DNA of 46,082 nucleotides, taken from positions 1-46,082 of the forward strand of contig URXK01000013.1 of the NCBI GenBank assembly GCA_900551755.1, read 5' to 3'. Positions 23,426 through 30,958 of the stretch are shown piece after piece. How positions within the stretch are numbered: position 1 is the stretch's first letter; each line of letters starts with the position of its first letter. The stretch is from an uncultured Eubacterium sp. Its GTDB lineage: Bacteria > Bacillota > Clostridia > Lachnospirales > CAG-274. The notes beneath the pieces were generated by a model, which was given only the letters and a program-made list of their open reading frames with translations, searched no databases and was not told where the DNA came from. A program made the position numbers and the translations under genes.

Positions 23426-24337
23426 TTATACACTTAAAACATAATTATTCTTCTCTTTTTTAGCCTCATACAATGCCCTATCAGCTTTCTTTAACAGCAT
23501 TTCATAATTATCATCAGCATTTTGATATATAGATATACCTACACTTTTAGTTATTATTAGATTTTCAAACTTAGTTATCAAAATTGACTGAACCTTATTA
23601 ATTACTTCATCAACAGATTTAAAATTTGACACAAGAATAACAAATTCATCTCCACCAAACCTACCAATAATATTATTGCCAAAAACATTTCTAGTGTGTT
23701 CAGCCACAGCTAATATAATTCTATCTCCCATATTATGTCCGTATGTATCATTTATTATTTTAAAATCATCTATATCAAATATAATAAGTGCAAAGGCTTT
23801 ATTAACATTGTTAGCAAATTTTTCTAAGCAAATTTCCTCAAATCGCTTTTTAGCATACAAACCAGTAAATGTATCTATTTCTGCCTTATGAGCAAGCTCA
23901 TTTAATCGCTTTTTTAATATATCTATATTAGAAATAACGCCTAAAATACATAATGAATTTTCAGCATCTTTAAAGGGTATAATATCAAATTTACACCAAA
24001 CATAGTTATGATTATTTGACTTTAGTCTTGCTTCATAAGTATGAGATATTTGCTTAAATATTTTATCAAAGGAATTTTCTATAATACATCTATCATCTGG
24101 ATAATAAAAATAATTAATTATAGAATTTAAAAAATCATTTTTGCATAGTGTACTAAAAGGCTTTATATCTTTTAATATTTTATTTGGATTAATGTTAAAT
24201 ATGGCCTCTGTATTTTCAAAATAAGTATACACCTGTTTATCAATATTTAATTCAAATATACAAATCTTAGTAGCATCTAAAACCAGTTTTAATCTTTTCT
24301 TATATTGTTCTAATTCATTTGAATATATTTTTTCCAT
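23426..24337 (-). CDS. Diguanylate cyclase with N-terminal PAS-like sensor domain
   Basis: A 303-residue cytosolic protein. Residues about 13-145 form a PAS-like domain (LDATKICIFELNIDK ... SHTYEARLKSNNHNYVWCKF). The GGDEF domain (about 150-303) has FDIDDFKIINDTYGHNMGD and an intact GRFGGDEF active site, so cyclic di-GMP synthesis is expected. No RxxD inhibitory site is seen five residues before GGDEF (Phe and Asn at the key places), so product inhibition may be missing. The start at 24337 has AAAGG upstream; an in-frame ATG at 24412 lies inside the promoter. No c-di-GMP effector gene is adjacent. Confidence 0.9.
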   Translation of the reverse strand: MEKIYSNELEQYKKRLKLVLDATKICIFELNIDKQVYTYFENTEAIFNINPNKILKDIKPFSTLCKNDFLNSIINYFYYPDDRCIIENSFDKIFKQISHTYEARLKSNNHNYVWCKFDIIPFKDAENSLCILGVISNIDILKKRLNELAHKAEIDTFTGLYAKKRFEEICLEKFANNVNKAFALIIFDIDDFKIINDTYGHNMGDRIILAVAEHTRNVFGNNIIGRFGGDEFVILVSNFKSVDEVINKVQSILITKFENLIITKSVGISIYQNADDNYEMLLKKADRALYEAKKEKNNYVLSV

Positions 24338-24383
24338 ATTGTACCTTTTATAGTATAAATTATTATAATCAAGAGCGAATAAC

Positions 24384-24412
24384 ATTATAATATATTTATT
24401 CAGCATTATCAA
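24384..24412 (-). promoter_or_regulatory. Promoter of the diguanylate cyclase gene
   Basis: Minus strand: TTGATA (24412-24407), 17 bases, TATAAT (24389-24384). The leader is about 40 bases. Confidence 0.7.
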
Positions 24413-24493
24413 TATAAAAAGTTAATAAAAAAATATACTACTTTTCAAAATTTAATGTTAATATAGTCCAATAAATCACTTTTTTGTTACAGC

Positions 24494-24524
24494 AAAAAAG
24501 GACTGTGATTATACACAGCCCTTT
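24494..24524 (-). terminator. Rho-independent terminator of the alcohol dehydrogenase gene
   Basis: Arms 24497-24507 and 24514-24524 (11 pairs, one G-U) with a 6-base loop, then a T run on the minus strand, 14 bases past the stop. Confidence 0.9.
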
Positions 24525-24537
24525 ATAACAATTTAAT

Positions 24538-25686
24538 TTATAATAATGACTTATAAAGTTTAGCAATATCTTCAACAGATGTTTCCTTAGGATTACCTGG
24601 ACGGCAAGCATCATCATAAGCAGACTGAGCAAGGAATGGAATATCTTCTTCCTTAACAATTTCCTTTAAGTCAGCTGGAATACCAACATCCTGAGATAAC
24701 TTCTTAACTGCATCAACAGCAGCCTTTCTGTATTCAGCCTGAGTCATATTTTCAGTGCCTTCAACACCCATAGCCTTAGCAATATCTCTATACTTTTCGC
24801 CAGTAGCTTCTGCATTATATTCCATAACTGTTGGAAGAATAATAGCATTAGCAACACCGTGAGGTGTATCATACAAAGCACCTAAAGGATGAGCCATTGA
24901 GTGAACAATACCAAGACCAACATTAGAGAAACCCATACCAGCAACATACTGACCAAGAGCCATACCTTCTCTGCCCTCTGGAGTATTTGCAACAGCACCT
25001 CTTAAGCTCTTTGATATAATTTCAATAGCCTTTAAGTGGAACATATCAGAAAGTTCCCAAGCTCCAGCTGTAATGTAACCTTCAATAGCGTGAGTAAGTG
25101 CGTCCATACCAGTTGCAGCAGTTAAACCCTTAGGCATTGATGACATCATATCTGGGTCAACAACAGCTACTACAGGAATATCGTGAACATCAACACAAAC
25201 CATCTTTCTGTTCTTAGCTGAGTCTGTAATTACATAGTTAATTGTAACTTCAGCAGCAGTACCAGCAGTTGTAGGAACTGCAATAATAGGTACAGCCTTA
25301 TTCTTAGTTGGAGCAACACCCTCAAGACTTACAACATCAGCAAATTCAGGATTTTTAATAATAATACCAATAGCCTTAGCAGTATCCATTGAAGAACCAC
25401 CACCAATAGCAATTATGTAATCAGCACCACTCTTTTTAAATGCCTCAACACCAGTCTGAACATTTTCTACAGTTGGGTTAGGCTTAATATTAGAATAAAT
25501 TTCATAGTCAAGTTTTGCATCATCAAGTACATCAGTAACCTTTTTAGTTACATTAAACTTAATTAAATCAGGGTCAGAACAGACAAAAGCCTTTTTAAAA
25601 CCTCTGCCAATAGCCTCGTCAGCTATATGCTTAATAGCACCTGCACCGTGATAAGATGTTTCATTTAATACAAATCTGTTTGCCAT
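24538..25686 (-). CDS. Iron-containing alcohol dehydrogenase, FucO-like (lactaldehyde reductase/propanediol dehydrogenase type)
   Basis: A 382-residue group III dehydrogenase. It has the NAD(P) motif GGGSSMDTAKAIG (about 93-105), PTTAGTAAEVT, and metal ligands in GMDALTHAIEGY (Asp, His), GIVHSMAHPLGA and YDTPHGVANA. The long similarity to FucO suggests reduction of lactaldehyde or another short aldehyde with NADH during fermentation; butanol or ethanol dehydrogenase is also possible. GGAGG precedes the ATG at 25686; a TTG 15 bases earlier would overlap the ribosome site. Single gene with its own promoter and terminator; no Rex site is evident. Confidence 0.9.
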   Translation of the reverse strand: MANRFVLNETSYHGAGAIKHIADEAIGRGFKKAFVCSDPDLIKFNVTKKVTDVLDDAKLDYEIYSNIKPNPTVENVQTGVEAFKKSGADYIIAIGGGSSMDTAKAIGIIIKNPEFADVVSLEGVAPTKNKAVPIIAVPTTAGTAAEVTINYVITDSAKNRKMVCVDVHDIPVVAVVDPDMMSSMPKGLTAATGMDALTHAIEGYITAGAWELSDMFHLKAIEIISKSLRGAVANTPEGREGMALGQYVAGMGFSNVGLGIVHSMAHPLGALYDTPHGVANAIILPTVMEYNAEATGEKYRDIAKAMGVEGTENMTQAEYRKAAVDAVKKLSQDVGIPADLKEIVKEEDIPFLAQSAYDDACRPGNPKETSVEDIAKLYKSLL

Positions 25687-25731
25687 ATTACATACCTCCA
25701 ATATAAGTTATATTTTATTACTTATATTTAT

Positions 25732-25760
25732 ATTATAATACACAATTATGACAAAAACAA
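25732..25760 (-). promoter_or_regulatory. Promoter of the alcohol dehydrogenase gene
   Basis: Minus strand: TTGTTT (25760-25755), 17 bases, TATAAT (25737-25732), followed by a leader of about 40 bases. Confidence 0.6.
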
Positions 25761-25801
25761 GTCTTTTTTTCGTAATTTTTTATTAATATTACCTATAAAT
25801 A

Positions 25802-26266
25802 TCAAATTTTATTACCATCTAAGAAAGCTGATACAAGATTATTGCCAATATAATTTAGTTTTAGAGAGAAAAAAGGTCTATCTTCATCTATCAATTTAAG
25901 AAAAATTTTGTCACCTTCCCACAAGTTCAGTGACAATAAATGTTTCTTATCAATCCATTCCAAAACACCTTCATCACAATCTATTATTTCACCAACATAA
26001 TCATAAGCCTTGTAAAGACACATAAATTCAGTCTCATAATTATCAGCATTAAAGGTTACAATACCCTTAAAGCTATAATTAGTAAGTGTCAATCCAGTTT
26101 CTTCCTTAACTTCTCTTAACAAGCAATCCTCTGGACTTTCACCTTCTTCAAAATGTCCCCCTACTCCAATCCACTTATCCTTGTTTATATCATTTTTCTT
26201 TGACACTCTATGGAGCATTAAATATTTATTATCTTTTTCTATGTAACAAAGTGTAGTCATTTTCAT
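25802..26266 (-). CDS. Nudix hydrolase, MutT/8-oxo-dGTP diphosphatase-like
   Basis: A 154-residue protein with a complete Nudix box GX5EX7REVKEETG in GHFEEGESPEDCLLREVKEE (37-56). The opening TTLCYIEKDNKYLMLHR and the later FLKLIDEDRPFFSLKL resemble the Bacillota MutT-like proteins often annotated as 8-oxo-dGTP diphosphatase. Substrate is inferred from family only. GAGGT precedes the ATG. It is transcribed divergently from the DUF4190 gene. Confidence 0.88.
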   Translation of the reverse strand: MKMTTLCYIEKDNKYLMLHRVSKKNDINKDKWIGVGGHFEEGESPEDCLLREVKEETGLTLTNYSFKGIVTFNADNYETEFMCLYKAYDYVGEIIDCDEGVLEWIDKKHLLSLNLWEGDKIFLKLIDEDRPFFSLKLNYIGNNLVSAFLDGNKI

Positions 26267-26305
26267 AGCTTTTTACCTCGTAATATTTTCTTAAACTTTA
26301 TATTA

Positions 26306-26334
26306 TTGAATTGTAAATGTAAATATGGTATTAT
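26306..26334 (+). promoter_or_regulatory. Promoter of the DUF4190 gene
   Basis: TTGAAT (26306-26311), 17 bases, TATTAT (26329-26334) with an extended -10 TG. The start would be only about 13 bases before the ATG, inside or next to the ribosome site, so the leader is very short. Confidence 0.5.
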
Positions 26335-26353
26335 TTAGTTGGAGGTGTTTTAT

Positions 26354-26779
26354 ATGTCAGAAGATTACAATAACAACCAAACTCAATCAGAAAATATTCA
26401 CGATGAAGTAGTCGATAATATCCCCGAAAACACAAAAAATATTGATGACGAAGCTCAATCTGTTCATTCATCTGTTCATATCGAAACTGTAACTACTGAA
26501 AACTCATTAATGAGTATATTGTCACTTGTTCTTGGTATTTTTTCTATAATTTGCTGTTGCTTTGTTGTTCCTCCAGCTACATCTGCAATAATTGGTTTAA
26601 TATTAGGTATTGTATCACTAAAGACCAATAAAGGAAACAAAACCATTGCTATTCTGGGCATTATACTATGTTCAATTGGTATTGCCCTTATTATAATTTT
26701 TATTGCATTTGCCATTATATGTGGCAGTATCAATGCTGTGTTTGAAATTCCTGCTACTATAAGTTCAGGCACTATATAA
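26354..26779 (+). CDS. DUF4190-type small membrane protein
   Basis: A 141-residue protein with an acidic, Asn-rich hydrophilic N-terminus (1-48) and two hydrophobic hairpins (about 52-83 and 94-125) in the DUF4190 pattern: SILSLVLGIFSIICCC, then TSAIIGLILGIVSLKTNKG, then IAILGIILCSIGIALIII. The function of this family is unknown. The start at 26354 follows GGAGGTG; an in-frame start 15 bases earlier would include the ribosome site. Its terminator lies inside the convergent DUF2752 gene. Confidence 0.8.
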   Translation: MSEDYNNNQTQSENIHDEVVDNIPENTKNIDDEAQSVHSSVHIETVTTENSLMSILSLVLGIFSIICCCFVVPPATSAIIGLILGIVSLKTNKGNKTIAILGIILCSIGIALIIIFIAFAIICGSINAVFEIPATISSGTI

Positions 26780-26796
26780 TTAAAACAAATTTCTAA

Positions 26797-27126
26797 CTAT
26801 ATAATAAAAAACAATACTATAATAAATACTACCCAAAAGCTAAGAGCTCTGGGTAGTATTTTTTTATTAAATATTTTTTCTAACAACAACAAACAAATAA
26901 TAACACATAAGCTAATAACCCCTGGGTTATACTTAATCGACTCAAATATATGCCCATTTAACAAAGAAACAACAGCCCTTGTTCCTCCACAACCAGGACA
27001 ATACAAACCTGTAACTTTTAAAAACAAGCACTGTGGCATTATGCCAACCCAAAAGTTTAAAGTAAGCCTTAAAAACACAGCCATTAATATTAAAATAACA
27101 GCTATAATTAAATATTTTTTTCTCAT
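26797..27126 (-). CDS. DUF2752 membrane protein
   Basis: A 109-residue protein with three hydrophobic segments (about 6-28, 60-80 and 88-108) and the DUF2752 signature KVTGLYCPGCGGTRAV (34-49) with its CPGCG pair. The family function is unknown. The ATG overlaps the stop of the uracil glycosylase gene (ATGA, 27123-27126). Its last 20 codons carry the inverted repeat that serves as terminator for the plus-strand DUF4190 gene. Confidence 0.85.
   Translation of the reverse strand: MRKKYLIIAVILILMAVFLRLTLNFWVGIMPQCLFLKVTGLYCPGCGGTRAVVSLLNGHIFESIKYNPGVISLCVIICLLLLEKIFNKKILPRALSFWVVFIIVLFFII
26825..26866 (+). terminator. Terminator of the DUF4190 gene, embedded in the DUF2752 coding sequence
   Basis: Arms 26825-26835 and 26850-26860 form a perfect 11-bp stem, with an inner AGCT/AGCT pair and then seven T bases on the plus strand. 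It lies entirely within the convergent reading frame. Confidence 0.88.
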
Positions 27127-27680
27127 AATACTTCCTTTAATTTATGCAAATCTTCAATATAAATAGGTTCTTTTGCTCTATCATATATTATTGAAGCTGG
27201 GTGATAAAGTGGGAATATTCTCTTGCCGTCTTTTTCAACTATTTTTCCGTGATAATCACCAATTGATGCCTTTTGGTCCATAAGTACATTTTTTAAAGCA
27301 AAGTTACCTAATGTTACAATTAACTTTGGCTTTACAATATCTATTTCTTGGTGAAGTAAAGGTACAAAAAAATCTAATTCTTCCTTATTAGGTGGTCTAT
27401 TTATTGGCTTGTTTGTTTTTGGACTAAGTTTAAAAGGTCTTAACTTAACAACATTTGATACATACAAATCACTTCTATCAAGCCCTACAATTTCAAGAAA
27501 TTCATTTAAGTTTTTGCCTGCTTTGCCAACAAAAGGCTTGCCTTGCTTTTCCTCTTCTCCACCAGGAGCTTCGCCTATAAGCATAATTTCAGCATTAATT
27601 TTGCCATCTCCAAAAACAACTCTCCTATCTCCAAAACGAAGTTTGCTTTCTTTTTCCATTTGTTCATTAAATATCTTCAT
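27123..27680 (-). CDS. Uracil-DNA glycosylase, family 4-like, without iron-sulfur cysteines
   Basis: A 185-residue DNA repair enzyme that would remove uracil from DNA. Motif 1 GEAPGGEEEKQGKPFVG, then KAGKNLNEFL, VTLGNFAL, and the C-terminal YHPAS motif place it in the family 4 group (related to the SPO1 DNA polymerase N-terminal domain). The protein has no cysteine at all, so the four-Cys [4Fe-4S] cluster of classical family 4 enzymes is missing; the usual Cys places are taken by residues in LRFGDRRVVFG and VVKLRPF. AAAGGAG precedes the ATG. It overlaps the rhomboid gene by 14 bases and the DUF2752 gene by 4. Confidence 0.88.
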   Translation of the reverse strand: MKIFNEQMEKESKLRFGDRRVVFGDGKINAEIMLIGEAPGGEEEKQGKPFVGKAGKNLNEFLEIVGLDRSDLYVSNVVKLRPFKLSPKTNKPINRPPNKEELDFFVPLLHQEIDIVKPKLIVTLGNFALKNVLMDQKASIGDYHGKIVEKDGKRIFPLYHPASIIYDRAKEPIYIEDLHKLKEVL

Positions 27681-28740
27681 TATTATCTCCTTTTAGTAGA
27701 ATGTAACTAACAACTACACCAAATATAAAGCCACCAATATGTCCCCAGTTATCTATATCAGCCATCATAAAACCACTTAATAAGCCAATAATAATAAATA
27801 TGACAATTAAATAAGTATCAAAGCCACCTATTGAACGCTCTTTAATTTTAGTATAAGTTAAAACAGCACCAATCAAGGCAAATATTGCACCAGATGCACC
27901 AACAGCAAGTCCACCATTTAGACACATACTGACAAGACCTCCGCCTAAACCTCCAATAAGGTATATAACAAACATATTGGTTTTGCCAAAATATCGTTCA
28001 ACCCTTGAGCCAAAAATATATAATGACAAAGCATTACCAGCATAATGTATAAGACTTCCGTGAATAAACATATATGTCAACAATCTATACCATTGACCAG
28101 TTAAAACCATTTCTCGACTAATTCCACCATTTGTAATAATAGAACTATCTCCAAATTGAACATTAAGCCAAAAATTAATAAGCTCTACTAGTCCATTTAT
28201 AATAATAAGAGTCAAAGTAACAGCTATGTTGCTACTTTTAATATACTTCCATTTTTTATATTCATTTTTTTCAATTAAAGTACCTAAGTCCTGACCAACT
28301 ACATAAGCACCATTATGAAAAGATGCTTTTATCATATCATCAATATTAAGTATCTTATTAGGCTGTTCACCATTTACAATTAATTTATGGTTTTCTGTAT
28401 CAGCAATCCACCTAACATCAATTAGCTTGTTTTGATAATCATCAATGTCTATATTTGTAAAATCTATAAGCTCATCATTTAATTTGTTAGTCACAAAAAC
28501 GCCAGTAACTACAGCTTTATTTAACTGACTTAAATAGCTTAAAACATCTTTGTAAAAACCTTTGTAGTCATATTTTTTATCAGCATTTATTACAACGACA
28601 CAATAAGAAATCTGTCCTACCTGTTTAACAAAAGCTATGTATTCAGTATTTTCATCTATATTTTTACTACTATAAAAATTAGCTATTGGTTTATACTCAT
28701 TTTCAAGCAGTTTTTCCGTAAAGTTTTTAATAAAAAACAT
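27667..28740 (-). CDS. Rhomboid-family intramembrane serine protease with a soluble N-terminal domain
   Basis: A 357-residue protein. Residues 1-165 form a soluble domain (a mixed alpha/beta pattern, ending before KKWKYIKSS), then about six or seven membrane segments. The catalytic dyad is Ser283 (GASGAIFALIG) and His334 (NWGHIGGF), and His227 with Asn236 in MFIHGSLIHYAGNAL supports the oxyanion site. Rhomboids cut membrane-anchored proteins; no substrate is evident here. I start at 28740 with AAAGGAT upstream; the in-frame extension to 28845 would overlap bofA. It is part of the tightly packed bofA-rhomboid-glycosylase-DUF2752 operon. Confidence 0.92.
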   Translation of the reverse strand: MFFIKNFTEKLLENEYKPIANFYSSKNIDENTEYIAFVKQVGQISYCVVVINADKKYDYKGFYKDVLSYLSQLNKAVVTGVFVTNKLNDELIDFTNIDIDDYQNKLIDVRWIADTENHKLIVNGEQPNKILNIDDMIKASFHNGAYVVGQDLGTLIEKNEYKKWKYIKSSNIAVTLTLIIINGLVELINFWLNVQFGDSSIITNGGISREMVLTGQWYRLLTYMFIHGSLIHYAGNALSLYIFGSRVERYFGKTNMFVIYLIGGLGGGLVSMCLNGGLAVGASGAIFALIGAVLTYTKIKERSIGGFDTYLIVIFIIIGLLSGFMMADIDNWGHIGGFIFGVVVSYILLKGDNNEDI

Positions 28741-28751
28741 TTTTATCCTTT

Positions 28752-29021
28752 CTAGAATACATATAACAAAACATACATAAGTCCTATCCCTGGTACTCCT
28801 AATATTGATGATACTAATACTGTCAAAGCATTTATGCCTAAACACAAATTAAACTTAAACAACAGACAGTTTATAATCAATATAAAGGATGCCCCCATAA
28901 CACCTTGCATAGCAAACTTGCCTAGTTTAGGAAAATTTTTAATAGTTAATAAACATACAAAAAATAATGTAACAGCATATATTCCCCAGCTAAAGATTTG
29001 TTCTGATATAATATGGCTCAT
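28752..29021 (-). CDS. BofA-family (pro-sigma-K processing inhibitor-like) membrane protein
   Basis: An 89-residue protein with about three hydrophobic segments and the family's C-terminal pattern: GINALTVLVSSILGVPGIGL (63-82). In Bacillus, BofA holds the SpoIVFB protease inactive during sporulation. Many Clostridia have BofA-like proteins, sometimes without the full sigma-K checkpoint, so the regulatory role here is uncertain. An intramembrane protease (rhomboid) lies 11 bases downstream in the same operon. GAGGTG precedes the ATG. Confidence 0.85.
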   Translation of the reverse strand: MSHIISEQIFSWGIYAVTLFFVCLLTIKNFPKLGKFAMQGVMGASFILIINCLLFKFNLCLGINALTVLVSSILGVPGIGLMYVLLYVF

Positions 29022-29030
29022 ACTATCACC

Positions 29031-29050
29031 TCTGTAAATTATATTACAGA
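29031..29050 (-). promoter_or_regulatory. Palindrome centred on a TATAAT, just upstream of bofA
   Basis: TCTGTAA (29031-29037) and TTACAGA (29044-29050) are perfect 7-bp arms around the six bases TATAAT (minus strand). If that is a -10 box, transcription would begin at the ribosome site itself. No convincing -35 is seen, so it may need an activator or an alternative sigma factor. Confidence 0.4.
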
Positions 29051-29069
29051 AACAATTTAATATACCTTA

Positions 29070-30947
29070 TTACAACTTAATATCAATCCTTTTATCAATA
29101 AGGACTATGTGTTTTTTCATTGTAAGTTTACTAACAAGCATAATACCTAGTTGATAACAACCTTTTTCAAATAGGTTTGTATCTATATGACAAGAAAAGC
29201 CACACAAATCAACATTATCGCCAACCTTAGACGATATATCTTGCCTTATTTCCACATTAGCCTCAATTGGAACTGCAACATCACTTCTAGTCATAATAAC
29301 TATAAAAGGTGTTGTATATTTGTCTTTAATATATGCCCAACCTCCAATATTAACCATATTACCATTAGTCATATACTCAATTTTATATTTTATTTTATCA
29401 GTAAAATATTTTTGAGGATTTACAACTACTCGAGCAAACATACCTCTATTAATATAGTCAATATTTTCTAATGTAAAATCTCCTCTATGCTGTGTCAAAT
29501 TCCTATTGTAAAATCTATCATTAAAACAAAATTCTTTATGCTTATTATACAGCTTTTCTCTCTCACTATATAACCTCATAAGTTTTGATTGACTCTTTCT
29601 ATCGTCACCTCTTGAAAGGGACTCATAATGATATAATTTAACACTATTTACAACTACATTATAATATCCATTTTCAACTAAAGTCCAGCAAAGTTCAACA
29701 TCATTATAAGCAACAGGTAGGTTTTCATCAAAGCCCTGAAACTTTTTCTTTTCAATCATTAAACAAGCACCAGTAACAGCAGAATAATTATAACTATATT
29801 TATTTCTGCCAAAATAACAATCTGTATTTTCATCAAAACCCATAAAAGGGTGTACTGGTCCATTTTGTATACTAATGACACCGCAATGCTGTATTTTATT
29901 ATTAGGGTATAATAGCTTGCACCCAACAGCACCAGTTTGTGGTTCAAGTGCATAATTAGCCATTACATTTAAGGCGTCAGGTGATATTATTTCAGTATCA
30001 TCATTTAAAAATAGTATAATTTCACCTTCAGCATTTTCTGCACCAATATTGCACATTTTAGAAAAGTTAAAATCCATTTTTTCATAAATGTACTTGTCAG
30101 CAATGGCAGAGTATTTACTTTTATTTTCATCATTACTACCATTATCTACAACAATTATTTCATAATTTTTATAAGTATTTTTATTTCTTATACTATCAAT
30201 ACATCTTTTTAAAACATTATAATTGTCTTTAGATGGTATAACTATACTAATTTTGCTATTAATATCATTAAAAATTGGCTCAATTTCTTCTCTTTTGCTC
30301 TTTTTATAATGCACCAAAACTCTTTCAACATTAGAAACAGTTATGTTTGTATATGATAAATCAAAAAGCAAACTATAATAATCTTTAAATACATTAATTA
30401 AATCTTTTTTTATAAGAGCAAAGCCAATATAATTAAAAGACCTTAATGTATGAGGTGAAAAGCAAGGTTTAAAAAAATGATTTTTTCTAATACCATTTTC
30501 AATAATATCCTCATCAGCATACACCATATCAAAATCACAATACATTTTTTCAAGCATCATATAATACAATGTATTTTCGCTCAAAATTATGTCTGAATTT
30601 AAAAAGCCAACATATTCTCCCTGTGAAACACTTAAGCCAATTTTATAAGCCTCATTTTCAGTACAATTATACTCAATTATTACTGCACTAGCTTCACATT
30701 TAATATCTTTGTTGCTAACTACAATAATTTCAAAGTTATCATAATTTGATTGATTTTTAAGAGAGTCTAAAGTTTCCTGATAATTATCATTGGCAAATAA
30801 AATTAATGATACTAAGGGCTTATTTACAAGGGGAGGTAAATCTAAAGAATTAATATCTTCTTTCTTTAAATAATGTTCATAAGAATTTTTTCTGTTTTTT
30901 ATTTTATTTTTTACTAAAAACATTGAAGTTTTAATATTATAATTCAT
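29070..30947 (-). CDS. Glycosyltransferase with two GT2 domains plus a C-terminal domain
   Basis: A 625-residue cytosolic protein. Residues about 38-200 hold a first GT-A-like domain (VSLILFANDNYQETLDSLKN ... GFLNSDIILS), and 228-460 a second, complete GT2 domain (SIVIPSKDNYNVLKRCIDSI ... LFLNDDTEI). The N-terminal domain has lost part of the usual acceptor motif and may be a structural copy. The GACLMIEKK and YNDVELCW motifs are typical of rhamnosyltransferases in O-antigen or rhamnan clusters. Residues about 490-625 form a C-terminal beta-rich region. It is the last gene of the seven-gene glycan operon, 11 bases after the previous stop. Confidence 0.85.
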   Translation of the reverse strand: MNYNIKTSMFLVKNKIKNRKNSYEHYLKKEDINSLDLPPLVNKPLVSLILFANDNYQETLDSLKNQSNYDNFEIIVVSNKDIKCEASAVIIEYNCTENEAYKIGLSVSQGEYVGFLNSDIILSENTLYYMMLEKMYCDFDMVYADEDIIENGIRKNHFFKPCFSPHTLRSFNYIGFALIKKDLINVFKDYYSLLFDLSYTNITVSNVERVLVHYKKSKREEIEPIFNDINSKISIVIPSKDNYNVLKRCIDSIRNKNTYKNYEIIVVDNGSNDENKSKYSAIADKYIYEKMDFNFSKMCNIGAENAEGEIILFLNDDTEIISPDALNVMANYALEPQTGAVGCKLLYPNNKIQHCGVISIQNGPVHPFMGFDENTDCYFGRNKYSYNYSAVTGACLMIEKKKFQGFDENLPVAYNDVELCWTLVENGYYNVVVNSVKLYHYESLSRGDDRKSQSKLMRLYSEREKLYNKHKEFCFNDRFYNRNLTQHRGDFTLENIDYINRGMFARVVVNPQKYFTDKIKYKIEYMTNGNMVNIGGWAYIKDKYTTPFIVIMTRSDVAVPIEANVEIRQDISSKVGDNVDLCGFSCHIDTNLFEKGCYQLGIMLVSKLTMKKHIVLIDKRIDIKL

Positions 30948-30958
30948 TAACTATCTCC

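Noticed and set aside
25732..25800. Rex operator upstream of the alcohol dehydrogenase
   Set aside because: No TTGTTAA-N4-TTAACAA-like palindrome is found; only partial TTGT words occur.
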